Source of the DNA: WJMT01 sp964599635 | Lineage (GTDB): Bacteria; Acidobacteriota; Aminicenantia; Aminicenantales; Aminicenantaceae | Length of the DNA: 64,000 nt | Assembly: GCA_964599635.1 (NCBI GenBank) | Contig: CAZRGM010000039.1 | Span: 1-64,000 of the forward strand | Direction: 5' to 3' | Part shown: positions 55,565 through 63,873 of the stretch, piece by piece | Layout: every line of letters starts with the position of its first letter | How positions within the stretch are numbered: the first letter of the stretch is position 1 | Translations under genes and position numbers: made by a program | The notes under the pieces: generated by a model | Seen by the model: only the letters and a program-made list of their open reading frames with translations | Databases searched by the model: none | Told to the model about the DNA's origin: nothing

Positions 55565-56082
55565 TTTTTCGCTTCCTTTTGGACGAATGGGATTTTATCG
55601 AAAACATTTTTAACATAGTCTCTTGTATCGAAGTCCTTTCTGAAAGGAGGAATTCTATATTCCCTACTCAGGAAAAGGGGTGTGAGTCTGGGATGTCCTA
55701 CAAAATGAATACCGAAAAGTTCATGTATTTCTCGTTCGTAGGGTTCTGCGTTTTTAAAGATCGGGATGACTGAAAGGAACTGTGGTTTTTTTCTGGAAAT
55801 TTTTGTCTTCAGGATAATGTTGATTTTATCTCTATCAGGATTGTATTGTTCATCTTCCTGCATGTAGGCAGAGAGGATATACACGAGCTCAAACTTGTTT
55901 TCATGGATCCAGTCCACGCAGGAGATGAGGGCCAGATGGTTGAACCCGGTATTTTTAAGAAAGCTCAGAACGGCCATGACAGATTCTTGTTTAGCCGTCA
56001 GCACTATCCGATCCTCTTCCCGAAGGTCAACTTGAATTTCAGTGAAAAAGGATTTAATTTTTTCTATCAGTGAATGATTCAT
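55561..56082 (-). CDS. NuoC/MbxK-like subunit (30-kDa type)
   Basis: The 173-residue soluble subunit of the membrane complex contains the NuoC signature NAEPYEREIHELFGIHFVGH (about 110-129), matching ERExxDxxGIxFxGH, and ends with IPPFRKDFDTRDYVKN. It binds next to the NuoD- and NuoB-like subunits. The gene overlaps the NuoD-like gene by 4 bases and lies 13 bases after the NuoB-like gene. Alone it has no cofactor. Confidence 0.9.
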   Translation of the reverse strand: MNHSLIEKIKSFFTEIQVDLREEDRIVLTAKQESVMAVLSFLKNTGFNHLALISCVDWIHENKFELVYILSAYMQEDEQYNPDRDKINIILKTKISRKKPQFLSVIPIFKNAEPYEREIHELFGIHFVGHPRLTPLFLSREYRIPPFRKDFDTRDYVKNVFDKIPFVQKEAKK

Positions 56083-56095
56083 AATCGGATACCTC

Positions 56096-56674
56096 TCATC
56101 CCTTAGCCGCTTCTTTCAGACCCTTTTCCTCCACTGGAAACAGGGGAGGCCAACTTAATTTCCCTAATACCCGTTCCTGATTAGCGCGATAATATTTATA
56201 ATTCTGGCGGTAATTTTTATAACCTTCTGCCATGTCTTTATCGATTAATTTCCAGAGGTGAGTGACCGCAATAAAGATGGCTTCCGGCCGGGGCATACAT
56301 CCGGCAATCCATTCATCTATGGGAATGTATTTATCAAGGTGCTTGATTGTATTGTATGAATCCCAGTACATCCCGCCATTGATAGGGCAGGATCCGAATC
56401 CAACTGTATATTTCGGGTCTGGCATCTGTTCGTAAGTTCTGATAATAGACTTTAGGGTTTTAAGCGAGACATATCCAGTGATAAGAAAGAGATTTGCTTG
56501 TCTTGGGGTAGCCGCAGGAAGGACGCCAAAACGCTCCGCGTCCCAGCGTGTGGTGATGGTCGGGGGAACCTCGATAATTCCACAGCCAGTGCCAAAATAA
56601 ACCGCATGAAGGGAATATTTTTGACCCATCTTTGAGGGCGATTTCAGCCATTTTATTAGTTTATTTCGATCCAT
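56096..56674 (-). CDS. NuoB/MbxJ-like subunit with only three cluster cysteines
   Basis: The 192-residue subunit would hold the [4Fe-4S] cluster nearest the active site. It has GTGCGIIE (C31), GFGSCPINGG (C96) and AGCMPRPE (C126). Complex I has CC at the first site and hydrogenases have CxxC; here one ligand is missing, so the cluster would have an open or non-cysteine site. I recall that the archaeal sulfur-reducing complex Mbs has a similar three-cysteine arrangement, but this should be checked. I chose the ATG at 56674, with GAGGA upstream; longer starts run into the previous gene. Confidence 0.9.
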   Translation of the reverse strand: MDRNKLIKWLKSPSKMGQKYSLHAVYFGTGCGIIEVPPTITTRWDAERFGVLPAATPRQANLFLITGYVSLKTLKSIIRTYEQMPDPKYTVGFGSCPINGGMYWDSYNTIKHLDKYIPIDEWIAGCMPRPEAIFIAVTHLWKLIDKDMAEGYKNYRQNYKYYRANQERVLGKLSWPPLFPVEEKGLKEAAKG

Positions 56675-56709
56675 TCTAAACTCATCCTCTATGATTAAAA
56701 AATATCCAT

Positions 56710-57594
56710 TTATTTCAAAACAACAATAATTAAGCCAATGAAGGCGATCAGTGTCGGCCATCTCCATAAATATTTTATGGCCTGTTCAGTTCTCATACGC
56801 GGGAGCACAGCGTTGATAAACAGTCCCAGAATGAAAACAGCCAGGATTTTAAGAAAAAAGATCAGGACATTCTTTGCGCCACCCAGAAAGAGATTAACAA
56901 ATAATGAGATTCCGATAACTAGTGTCAGGGCATGCTGGATCTCAGCAAGGGCTAGATAGGGGCCGCCGTATTCTACCATTGGACCGGACGAAATTTCTTG
57001 AGGAGCCTGAACAATATCAAAGGGGCGGATTCCCAGTATGGCTGGAAGAATCAGGATATAGGCGATCCCTGATAGGACCAAAGGCAGTGAGAATAAAGCT
57101 TCGCCCGATTCCTGCTGCAGTGCAACGATTTGGGCTATGGAGATAGTGTGATAATGGGTCATCACAGCAAGCATAATAAACAGCAATGGAACTTCGTAGC
57201 CAAGCGCTAGTATGAGTTCACGCGAGATGCCGATACTGATATTCGGGTTTGCCGCTTCCCCTCCGCTGAGGGCGATTCCCAGTGGAGCCAACAGCATGAG
57301 ATAGAGGATAACCAGAAGGCCCCCGGAGCCGCTGAGAGGATGCATCTGTCCGAAAGGGATAAACATCAGGACAACTAGAGAACCTGTCAATGAGAGAACG
57401 ATCCCGAGATTAAATAAATGTCCATGACTTACGCTCCTCTGACTAAAAAGACGGATAATGTCAATGATCGGCTGAGTTATGGGCGGGCCGTAACGCCATT
57501 GAATACGGGCCATAATCTTTCGGGACAGCCCAAGAAAGAATAATCCTATGATTAAAGCTAAAAGCGGGGAAATGATGAAATAAATAAATTGCAT
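56710..57594 (-). CDS. NuoH/MbxM-like membrane subunit
   Basis: The 294-residue subunit has about eight membrane helices. It links the soluble redox arm to the antiporter-type part of the complex. Conserved loops include RIQWRYGPPITQPIID (about 29-44), GISRELILALGYE (about 125-137) and PFDIVQAPQEISSGPMVEYGG (about 190-210), corresponding to the ExE-type loops of NuoH. I chose the ATG at 57594 because it overlaps the preceding stop (TAATG) with GGAG 9 bases upstream; a longer frame extends into the upstream gene. Confidence 0.92.
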   Translation of the reverse strand: MQFIYFIISPLLALIIGLFFLGLSRKIMARIQWRYGPPITQPIIDIIRLFSQRSVSHGHLFNLGIVLSLTGSLVVLMFIPFGQMHPLSGSGGLLVILYLMLLAPLGIALSGGEAANPNISIGISRELILALGYEVPLLFIMLAVMTHYHTISIAQIVALQQESGEALFSLPLVLSGIAYILILPAILGIRPFDIVQAPQEISSGPMVEYGGPYLALAEIQHALTLVIGISLFVNLFLGGAKNVLIFFLKILAVFILGLFINAVLPRMRTEQAIKYLWRWPTLIAFIGLIIVVLK

Positions 57595-59450
57595 TACCAA
57601 AGGCTCCATTTTAATTGAACAAATATCAAAAAAGCCAGAAACAGCAGGATGTACATTATGTAATGACCTAAGTATCCGCTGTAGGTTTTTCTTATGACAC
57701 CGCATAAATTCTGGGTCCATTCAGCGAGTCTTGTGTAGAAAGCGTCTATAAAATCCTTCAAGTAAGGGGTGATCATCCTGTAGAGAGGGTTATAAAAGTC
57801 AACCGTATAATGATACTTGCCTTCCGGAATAGAAGCTCCAGCGGCATAAGTATCTTCTTGAGAGGTCGAAATGGGTTTGGGCCCTGCCTTTAAAATCAGC
57901 CATATAATAAAAAACACTACGAGGATGACAGCAAAGATATTGATGGTATTCAGTGTGCCGGTATCTGAAGCAATCCCCCATATGTTTATATTCAATGATT
58001 TAAGTCCGAATGATGTAGTAATAATATTATTGATTACCTTAAGCGGAATTCCAGGAAGAATACCAAAAACGATAATGATCAAGCTGAATATAACGATAGG
58101 AAGCTGCATGCTGAAGGGAGCTTTCTTTAAGTCCTTGTATTTTTCAGGGAGCTGTCCCAGGAATATATTATGCAGGAACTTGTAGAGCGAGAGAATAGTT
58201 CCCCATGTTCCTATGAATGCAAAAAAGGCAAGAAATGGGTGACCGTCCAGGATGAGTGTTTTGTATATCAACCATTTGGAAACAAATCCATTGGTTAAAG
58301 GGACGCCTATTAAGCCGCAGGTTCCTACCAGGGCTCCAATAAAAACAACGGGCATTTTTTTGATCAATCCACCCAATGAATTCAAGTCTCTGATACCACC
58401 GGTTCGGTATTCTATAGCTCCGACCACTAAGAACAAGAGAGCGATGTACGAGGTGTGATTAACGATGTGAAAAGTGCCGCCTGTGACTCCCAGGCTGGTA
58501 CCTAGAGCAACCCCTAAAATCATGTATCCACCCTGGCCGACACCATGCCAGGCCAACAGTCTTTTAGCATCATTCTGGAGCATCGCAATAAAGGTGGGGA
58601 TGACTATATTGATGACTCCTATCCAGGCGAGTATATAATGGAAACTCTGGATCCCGCCTTCTACGCCCAAGAAAAGCTTTATTCCCATAACAACATTAAA
58701 GATTAACAGAAAGCCGTACATCCCCATCCTTACCAGAATTCCAGAGAGCACGGCAGAGAAAGGAGAGGGGGCTTCGGAATGGGCAGGAGGGAGCCAAGTA
58801 TGTAAAGGCCAGACCGCATTCTTAATGCCGAAAGCAATGAAAAAGAGGATTAGAAGGAGTAATATGAATCCAGGAGATGCCGAGGCCATAAAAGGGTGAA
58901 TTTCAGATATGATGAGTGTGCCGAAACTGGCATAGATGGATAATATCCCGACTAAGTAAGCCACAGAGCCGACGAGCGACATGATGATATACTTCATTCC
59001 TGCCGCTAAAGCGCGGCCACGGTTGTAGCTTATCAGAAGGAATGTGCTCCATGACATAATTTCCCAAAAGATGAAAAAGGAAACCATGTCGCCGCTTAAT
59101 ACAATACCCAACATTCCGCTATTAACAAGAAGCATCATCAGGAAAAAGAAATCCGTTTTTTCTTTATCTTTTATATAGCTTAGAGAAAAGATGATAGTCA
59201 GAACCCCCACCAGAGCTATTGTGACTGCAAAGAACCAGGAGAATGTATTGATCCTTAACAGAAGCGGGAAGCCTAAAAATTCTGAAATATCGACGGAGAA
59301 AGACTTGCCGTACTGAGAGCTCAATAAGACCAGCACAGTCAGAGTTACGGCAACGGAAAGGACATTACGAAGGATAAAGGAAATTTTACCTAATAGATAA
59401 GCCAGTATCGCACCGCCGAAGGCAATGATCAGTACAAGTTCCAAAATCAT
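57594..59450 (-). CDS. second antiporter-like subunit (MbxH'/NuoL-MrpD type)
   Basis: The 618-residue protein has about 14-16 membrane helices and belongs to the proton-conducting antiporter family (NuoL/M/N, MrpA/D). It has SWSTFLLISYNRGRA near helix 5 and LHTWLPPAHSEAPSPFSAVL (about 212-231), which contains the conserved ion-channel residues. A long C-terminal section follows helix 14. Together with the preceding gene it gives two large antiporter subunits, the hallmark of Mbs/Mbx rather than Mbh hydrogenases. It overlaps its neighbours by 4 and 1 bases. Confidence 0.92.
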   Translation of the reverse strand: MILELVLIIAFGGAILAYLLGKISFILRNVLSVAVTLTVLVLLSSQYGKSFSVDISEFLGFPLLLRINTFSWFFAVTIALVGVLTIIFSLSYIKDKEKTDFFFLMMLLVNSGMLGIVLSGDMVSFFIFWEIMSWSTFLLISYNRGRALAAGMKYIIMSLVGSVAYLVGILSIYASFGTLIISEIHPFMASASPGFILLLLILFFIAFGIKNAVWPLHTWLPPAHSEAPSPFSAVLSGILVRMGMYGFLLIFNVVMGIKLFLGVEGGIQSFHYILAWIGVINIVIPTFIAMLQNDAKRLLAWHGVGQGGYMILGVALGTSLGVTGGTFHIVNHTSYIALLFLVVGAIEYRTGGIRDLNSLGGLIKKMPVVFIGALVGTCGLIGVPLTNGFVSKWLIYKTLILDGHPFLAFFAFIGTWGTILSLYKFLHNIFLGQLPEKYKDLKKAPFSMQLPIVIFSLIIIVFGILPGIPLKVINNIITTSFGLKSLNINIWGIASDTGTLNTINIFAVILVVFFIIWLILKAGPKPISTSQEDTYAAGASIPEGKYHYTVDFYNPLYRMITPYLKDFIDAFYTRLAEWTQNLCGVIRKTYSGYLGHYIMYILLFLAFLIFVQLKWSLW

Positions 59451-60916
59451 AGCAGTACACTCCTGATATAATCCATTTTGTTAAGAAACTCTGAGGCCGC
59501 AGAGTTCAAGATTCCTGTAACAATTTTGGGATATATTCCAATCACTATGATCAATATCATAAAAAGAAACATTGGGATCAGGGCAGCTGCAGGAGCATCA
59601 TGCCTGTTGTTCCCTTCTTTCCCTCCTTTAAAATAAATCACCTGGATGACTCTGAAAAAGTAGGTTCCTTCAATGACTGTTGCCAGCAACGCAAGCCCGA
59701 TGAGCAGGGTAAAAAGAATCTCTTCTTTTGCCAGGGCTGATTGAATAATCAGCAGCTTGCTGGGAAAGCCAACAAAAGGAGGGAGACCTACAAGAGAAAA
59801 GGCACCGATGGTGAAAGCCAGAGAAGTTAGGGGCATGCGTTTTCCCATCCCTTCGAACGAAGAAATTTCCATTGATCCGCTACGGATTATCATATAACCG
59901 GCTGCCAGAAAGAGAAGTCCTTTACTTAGAGTGTGACTTATCATTTGAAACAGGCCACCCGTGACCGCATCGGATGTGGCGATTGCTATGGCAAAAACAA
60001 TAAATCCGATCTGTCCGATACTGGAGTAAGCCAGCATTCTTTTAACATTATTTTGACTGAAGGCACTCATTTCACCGATCAGAAGGGTTAAAACTCCCAG
60101 GAACACAAAGAATATATAAAAATTGGTGATGCCGAAAACAGTAAAAAGTATCCGGACCACTGCATAAAGCCCTACTTCGATGGCAATGCCGGAAAGGATC
60201 GCGCTGATCGATGACGGAGCCGAAGAGTGGGCATCAGGCAGCCAAGCATTGAGCGGGAATATGGCGGCTTCGACTCCCAATCCTGTAACTATCAGAAAAA
60301 GGGGAATAAAAACAGAGTTTGAACTCGTTGACTGAATCTGATTCGCAAGGTCTGCCATATTTAAGGACCCGAAGAGTCCGTATAGCAGGCCTATTCCAAT
60401 GAGAAGAAGGCTTGATCCTAGAGCTCCCTGAATCAAGTACTTTACTGCAGATTCGATACCGGATCGATTTCCCATGTATGCGACCAGAGCGTATGATGAA
60501 ATGCAGAGAATCTCAAAGAATACAAAGAGGTTAAATATGTCGCCGGTCATCACAACACCCGTTGCTCCCGTTAGGAGGAGCAGATAAAGAATATGGTATT
60601 TCTCTTGGGGCCCTTCCTTGATATAGACCAGTGAATAAATGGCCACAAGAAAGCCGGCCAGCGCAATTATTGTTGAAAATAAGACCCCAACCGGTCCCGC
60701 TACGAGATTGATGCAGAAAGGAGGCGGGAATCCACCGATTTTAACAATAACAGGACTCTTTAATGCTGTGGGAATAAGGAGGAGGCTGATGATAAGATTA
60801 AATAAAAAGGCAGCGATTGGAATAAATTTTATGATCTTTTTAGATATCAATCCAAAAAGGGGCACAGCGAAAGTAAGTCCTAAAGGAACAGCGATTAAAA
60901 GAACCGGATTCACCAT
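59447..60916 (-). CDS. first antiporter-like subunit (MbxH/MrpD type)
   Basis: The 489-residue membrane protein of the MrpD/NuoN group has about 14 helices. It has the conserved FFEILCISSYALVAYMG (about 128-144) and PLNAWLPDAHSSAPSSISAI (about 225-244) and a Lys-bearing helix AVKYLIQGALGSSLLL. It would form an ion path (H+ or Na+). Its gene overlaps the MrpC-like gene by 7 bases and the next antiporter gene by 4 bases. Confidence 0.93.
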   Translation of the reverse strand: MVNPVLLIAVPLGLTFAVPLFGLISKKIIKFIPIAAFLFNLIISLLLIPTALKSPVIVKIGGFPPPFCINLVAGPVGVLFSTIIALAGFLVAIYSLVYIKEGPQEKYHILYLLLLTGATGVVMTGDIFNLFVFFEILCISSYALVAYMGNRSGIESAVKYLIQGALGSSLLLIGIGLLYGLFGSLNMADLANQIQSTSSNSVFIPLFLIVTGLGVEAAIFPLNAWLPDAHSSAPSSISAILSGIAIEVGLYAVVRILFTVFGITNFYIFFVFLGVLTLLIGEMSAFSQNNVKRMLAYSSIGQIGFIVFAIAIATSDAVTGGLFQMISHTLSKGLLFLAAGYMIIRSGSMEISSFEGMGKRMPLTSLAFTIGAFSLVGLPPFVGFPSKLLIIQSALAKEEILFTLLIGLALLATVIEGTYFFRVIQVIYFKGGKEGNNRHDAPAAALIPMFLFMILIIVIGIYPKIVTGILNSAASEFLNKMDYIRSVLL

Positions 60917-61287
60917 CTTTGCTCCTTAATTTGTCTTAAATCCAGCACTCCATAATGATGATACAGCCTGATAGCTAAGGACAAAGCTAAGGCCAAAACC
61001 GAGACCCCGATAACGATGGCGGTCAGCACCAGCGCTTGAGGAACCGGATCGACCATGGTTTGATTTTCGAGGGCAGGATTTGAAAATATAGGGGCCGTCC
61101 CTTTGCTGATATATCCCACAGAGACCAGGAGAAGATTAACACCTGTTTCAAGGATATTAAGCCCTATGATCATCTTGATCAGGTTGCTTTTTAAAAGCAT
61201 AATAAGCAGACCAATAAATATGAGTCCAAAGGCTCCGATATAATAGATAGTATCCTGAAGGAAACTAATTATGTGAGGAATACTCAT
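60910..61287 (-). CDS. MrpC/MnhC-like subunit (NuoK type)
   Basis: The 125-residue protein has three membrane helices and belongs to the MrpC/NuoK family. Helix 2 has LIKMIIGLNILETGVNLLLV with the conserved Glu (about 47), and helix 3 carries PVPQALVLTAIVIGVSVLAL. It forms part of the ion-translocating Mrp module. The gene overlaps the following MrpD-like gene by 7 bases. Confidence 0.92.
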   Translation of the reverse strand: MSIPHIISFLQDTIYYIGAFGLIFIGLLIMLLKSNLIKMIIGLNILETGVNLLLVSVGYISKGTAPIFSNPALENQTMVDPVPQALVLTAIVIGVSVLALALSLAIRLYHHYGVLDLRQIKEQRW

Positions 61288-61314
61288 CTTTATCTCCTGT
61301 CAAGCCAACATGAT

Positions 61315-62001
61315 TCATTTACTTTCCTCCACTAAATTATCGATGATTCCTGATATTTCGGATCCCACTTTAAATCCAATGGCGATATAAATTATAGGGA
61401 TGACGCCGGCACTGAATAAAAGGTTTAATTCTCCTTTTGGGAGATAATTAGAGAGGAAATAGTGTCCTCCTACCGTAAGACCAACCAGTCCAATAATGAT
61501 AAAAACTAGTCCCCCGAGGGATTCAGCAATTTTGTTTCCAGTTTGACTGACACGCCTTCCCTGACAGCCAAGATAGATCAAAACAAAAGCCGAGGCAATA
61601 ATAGCACCGCCCTGAAAACCTCCACCTGGCGTGAGATGCCCATGAATGAATATATAACCCCCGAAGAGCAGGATGAGAGGAAACAGAAACCGGCAGCCTG
61701 TAGTCAGCACTAAACTGGCTGGTTCAATTTGTCTTTTCTCTTTTTTTCTACGGGTCGTCAGAACAGCCCCTAAACCGATGGAAGCCACAAAGAGGACAGT
61801 TACTTCTCCAAGAGTATCAAAGCCTCTGTAACTGACCACTACAGAAGTCACAATATTTGAAGCACCAGTTTCTTCTCTCCCATTATCAATGTAGTAATTA
61901 CCTACTTTTGTTTTAGGTTCTCCAAAGGGGATTTCATTCAGAACGACTATGATTCCACTTGCAATAATGATCAAGAGAATAATGCTTATGAACGCTCTCA
62001 T
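61315..62001 (-). CDS. MrpB/MnhB-like subunit (MbhE-MbhF type fusion)
   Basis: The 228-residue membrane subunit has a first part (about 1-85) resembling the small hydrogenase-type subunit MbhE (YRGFDTLGEVTVLFVASIG) and a second part (about 95-228) that is MnhB-like, with HGHLTPGGGFQGGAIIASAF (about 117-136). In archaeal Mbh and Mbs these parts are separate proteins. It overlaps the DUF4040-type gene upstream by 4 bases. The role is in the ion-translocating Mrp module. Confidence 0.88.
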   Translation of the reverse strand: MRAFISIILLIIIASGIIVVLNEIPFGEPKTKVGNYYIDNGREETGASNIVTSVVVSYRGFDTLGEVTVLFVASIGLGAVLTTRRKKEKRQIEPASLVLTTGCRFLFPLILLFGGYIFIHGHLTPGGGFQGGAIIASAFVLIYLGCQGRRVSQTGNKIAESLGGLVFIIIGLVGLTVGGHYFLSNYLPKGELNLLFSAGVIPIIYIAIGFKVGSEISGIIDNLVEESK

Positions 62002-62237
62002 TTTTCATGCCTTTTTGTTCGCCTAATAGCAATAATGAATACCGCGGTAACCAGTGCAGCTCCGATGGATGCTTCCGCCATAGCAACATCCGGAGCCTGG
62101 AGAAAATAAAAAAGGATAGCGGCAATGAGGCTAACCATGCATGAAGAAATCACTGCATTCATGAGATCTTTAAAAAACATGGCAGCGATGGCTCCAGCAA
62201 GCATTAATAGAATAAGTAATGAAACAATGTATATCAT
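61998..62237 (-). CDS. MbhD/DUF4040-type small Mrp subunit
   Basis: The 79-residue protein has three membrane helices. The pattern FYFLQAPDVAMAEASIGAAL (about 44-63) is the hallmark of the MbhD/DUF4040 group, which corresponds to part of the MrpA C-terminus. It overlaps both neighbouring genes by 4 bases and is part of the ion-translocating module. Confidence 0.88.
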   Translation of the reverse strand: MIYIVSLLILLMLAGAIAAMFFKDLMNAVISSCMVSLIAAILFYFLQAPDVAMAEASIGAALVTAVFIIAIRRTKRHEK

Positions 62238-62566
62238 TTTTCTTCCTTGAATTTCTCAAAATCCTCTGTTTTATCCACAACACTTTGATCGCAAAGAGGG
62301 GTGCCGCTTTTACGTGAAGCCCTGCCGATGGCATGGCTAGAGATAGGATTAGTTACCAAGACAAAAAGGGCGATGAGGAGAGCTTTCCAGAACCAGGATG
62401 GCTCTATAATTCCGATTCCCACTATAGTGAAGAAAGCCCCCAATGTGGTGCATTTGGTTCCCGCTTGGATTCGGTTATAAACGTCAGGAAGCCGAAAAAC
62501 ACCAAGATTTCCAAGAAATAGAAATATCGTCCCAATTCCTGTAATAGCTATTCCTAAAATTTCCAT
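62234..62566 (-). CDS. MrpG/MnhG-like subunit
   Basis: The 110-residue membrane subunit has three helices. It has GNLGVFRLPDVYNRIQAGTK (about 19-38), the signature of MrpG (LGxxRLPDxYxRxHAxTK). Its soluble tail (about 85-110) is acidic and lysine-rich. It overlaps the next gene by 4 bases and follows directly after the MrpF-like gene. Confidence 0.92.
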   Translation of the reverse strand: MEILGIAITGIGTIFLFLGNLGVFRLPDVYNRIQAGTKCTTLGAFFTIVGIGIIEPSWFWKALLIALFVLVTNPISSHAIGRASRKSGTPLCDQSVVDKTEDFEKFKEEK

Positions 62567-62827
62567 TTAAATCCCTCTTTCTAGGAACCGGGCAATGGCA
62601 ACTAATCCGACAAAAGCCAACACTGAATACACCAGACTCACATCTAGATAGATGTATCTTTTAAAGAAAAAAGCCAAAAGGACGAGCAAGGCGACAACTG
62701 TGGTCGTGATCGTATCCACAGCCACAGCTCGGTCTGATGCGGTAGGTCCCTTCAACATTCTTAAAAAAGAAAGGAAAATGCCTAGGCAAATAATAATTAA
62801 AAAAATATAAACAATTGTTTCACTCAT
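62567..62827 (-). CDS. MrpF/MnhF-like subunit
   Basis: The 86-residue protein has three membrane helices. RMLKGPTASDRAVAVDTITT (about 23-42) is the MrpF signature (RxxxGPTxxDRxxAxD), and the helices after it are typical. It lies between the MrpE and MrpG genes without gaps and belongs to the same ion-translocating module. Confidence 0.92.
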   Translation of the reverse strand: MSETIVYIFLIIICLGIFLSFLRMLKGPTASDRAVAVDTITTTVVALLVLLAFFFKRYIYLDVSLVYSVLAFVGLVAIARFLERGI

Positions 62828-63364
62828 TCATGCAAATATCACTCTCAAATATTTTTCAAACCTTTCGCCGATGATCTTGGTGGCCTTTTGGGTGTCTTCT
62901 GATCGGACGTTGATCCAGTGAATGAGCAGCTTATCGTCTAGAATATCCAGAGTAAAAGTTCCGGGAGTCAATGTAATAGAATTTGCGAGGATCATTTTTG
63001 CAATATCCTGCTTCAATTGTGTTTTGATGATGACGATTCCGGGCTTAATGGGCATTTTTGGATGAATCACGCGATAAGCCACATCAATATTCGCCATGAT
63101 GATTTCTTTGAAAAGTACGATGACATAGGCCACGGAAAATGCGATTCGTTTGGCACTCAGTGGAGGCAGTCCCAATCCGACATAATATTTATACAGAATC
63201 AGAGAAAGAATGAGGCTGATAATGATGCCGATACTGATTTCCTGCCAGTGAAAGCTTAATGTTAATAAAAGCCAAATAATAAAAAGTATCAAAAAAAGAT
63301 AAATAAAACTTTTTAAACAAAAACTTGTTTTGTTCTTAGTTTCTGCCATAGCCTGAAGGAGCAT
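62828..63364 (-). CDS. MrpE/MnhE-like subunit, first gene of the operon
   Basis: This membrane subunit of the MrpE family has two helices near the N-terminus and a cytoplasmic C-terminal part containing MPIKPGIVIIKTQLKQDIAK and NSITLTPGTFTLDI (about 135-150 in the longest form), the MrpE hallmark. The start is uncertain: TTG 63391, ATG 63364 and ATG 63349 are in frame, and none has a strong ribosome binding site, so I give the middle one. It is the first gene of the 13-gene leftward operon. Confidence 0.88.
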   Translation of the reverse strand: MLLQAMAETKNKTSFCLKSFIYLFLILFIIWLLLTLSFHWQEISIGIIISLILSLILYKYYVGLGLPPLSAKRIAFSVAYVIVLFKEIIMANIDVAYRVIHPKMPIKPGIVIIKTQLKQDIAKMILANSITLTPGTFTLDILDDKLLIHWINVRSEDTQKATKIIGERFEKYLRVIFA

Positions 63365-63602
63365 TTTAAAGGGATAGATTTTAAAAGGCAAGTACTTTTT
63401 TGATTTTCTTGTTATTGACTGAACAGATGAGTTTGTGTACTATTTATATCTGGCTGGTTAGATTTGATAAAATCCAAAAAAACAATCATAAATCACTCTA
63501 AAAAAGTTCAATTTAAGAAGAATCAGGAATAGAAAAGAAGGATTTGAAGGGGGGTTGAGAGTGATGAGATGTTTTTATGGATTTAATTTTTTAGTCAATA
63601 AG

Positions 63603-63853
63603 CCTGGTTATTCACGAGTCAAGATTGCTGTAGATGCGAGACACAAGGCATGAAGGTGGGATCTTTCATTGCGAATGCCTTGGTACAAAGCAGATGCCGT
63701 GAGATTGGCTCGCCTGAAAGGAAAAAAATGGCGATTCAAATGAAAAAGGCTCAAAAGAAAAATGTTCCATTCATTGTTCTTGAAAAAATCATGCAGATCG
63801 CTGAAAATGAAATAATAATGGATGTATCGCCGTTTTTTTATGAAGTGTTCAGG
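63603..63853 (+). repeat. complete MITE-like element, copy B (251 bp)
   Basis: The ends CCTGGTTATTCA (63603-63614) and TGAAGTGTTCAGG (63841-63853) are imperfect inverted repeats. The element is 251 bp, nearly the same as copy A (253 bp), and matches it along the first 140 bases and the last 25. A 68-codon open frame inside it spans 63650-63856 but does not look like a gene, because it is built from the repeat. Confidence 0.7.
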
Positions 63854-63873
63854 TAAGATATTGAAAGGAGAAG

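Noticed and set aside
53110..56080. Long plus-strand frames opposite the NuoI/GltD, NuoD- and NuoC-like genes
   Set aside because: The minus-strand frames have clear family motifs and overlapping starts and stops; the plus-strand frames have none and are shadows.
63650..63856. Open frame of 68 codons within MITE copy B
   Set aside because: It coincides with the repeat, has no convincing ribosome binding site at its start, and the related element at 2098-2350 does not keep the frame open.
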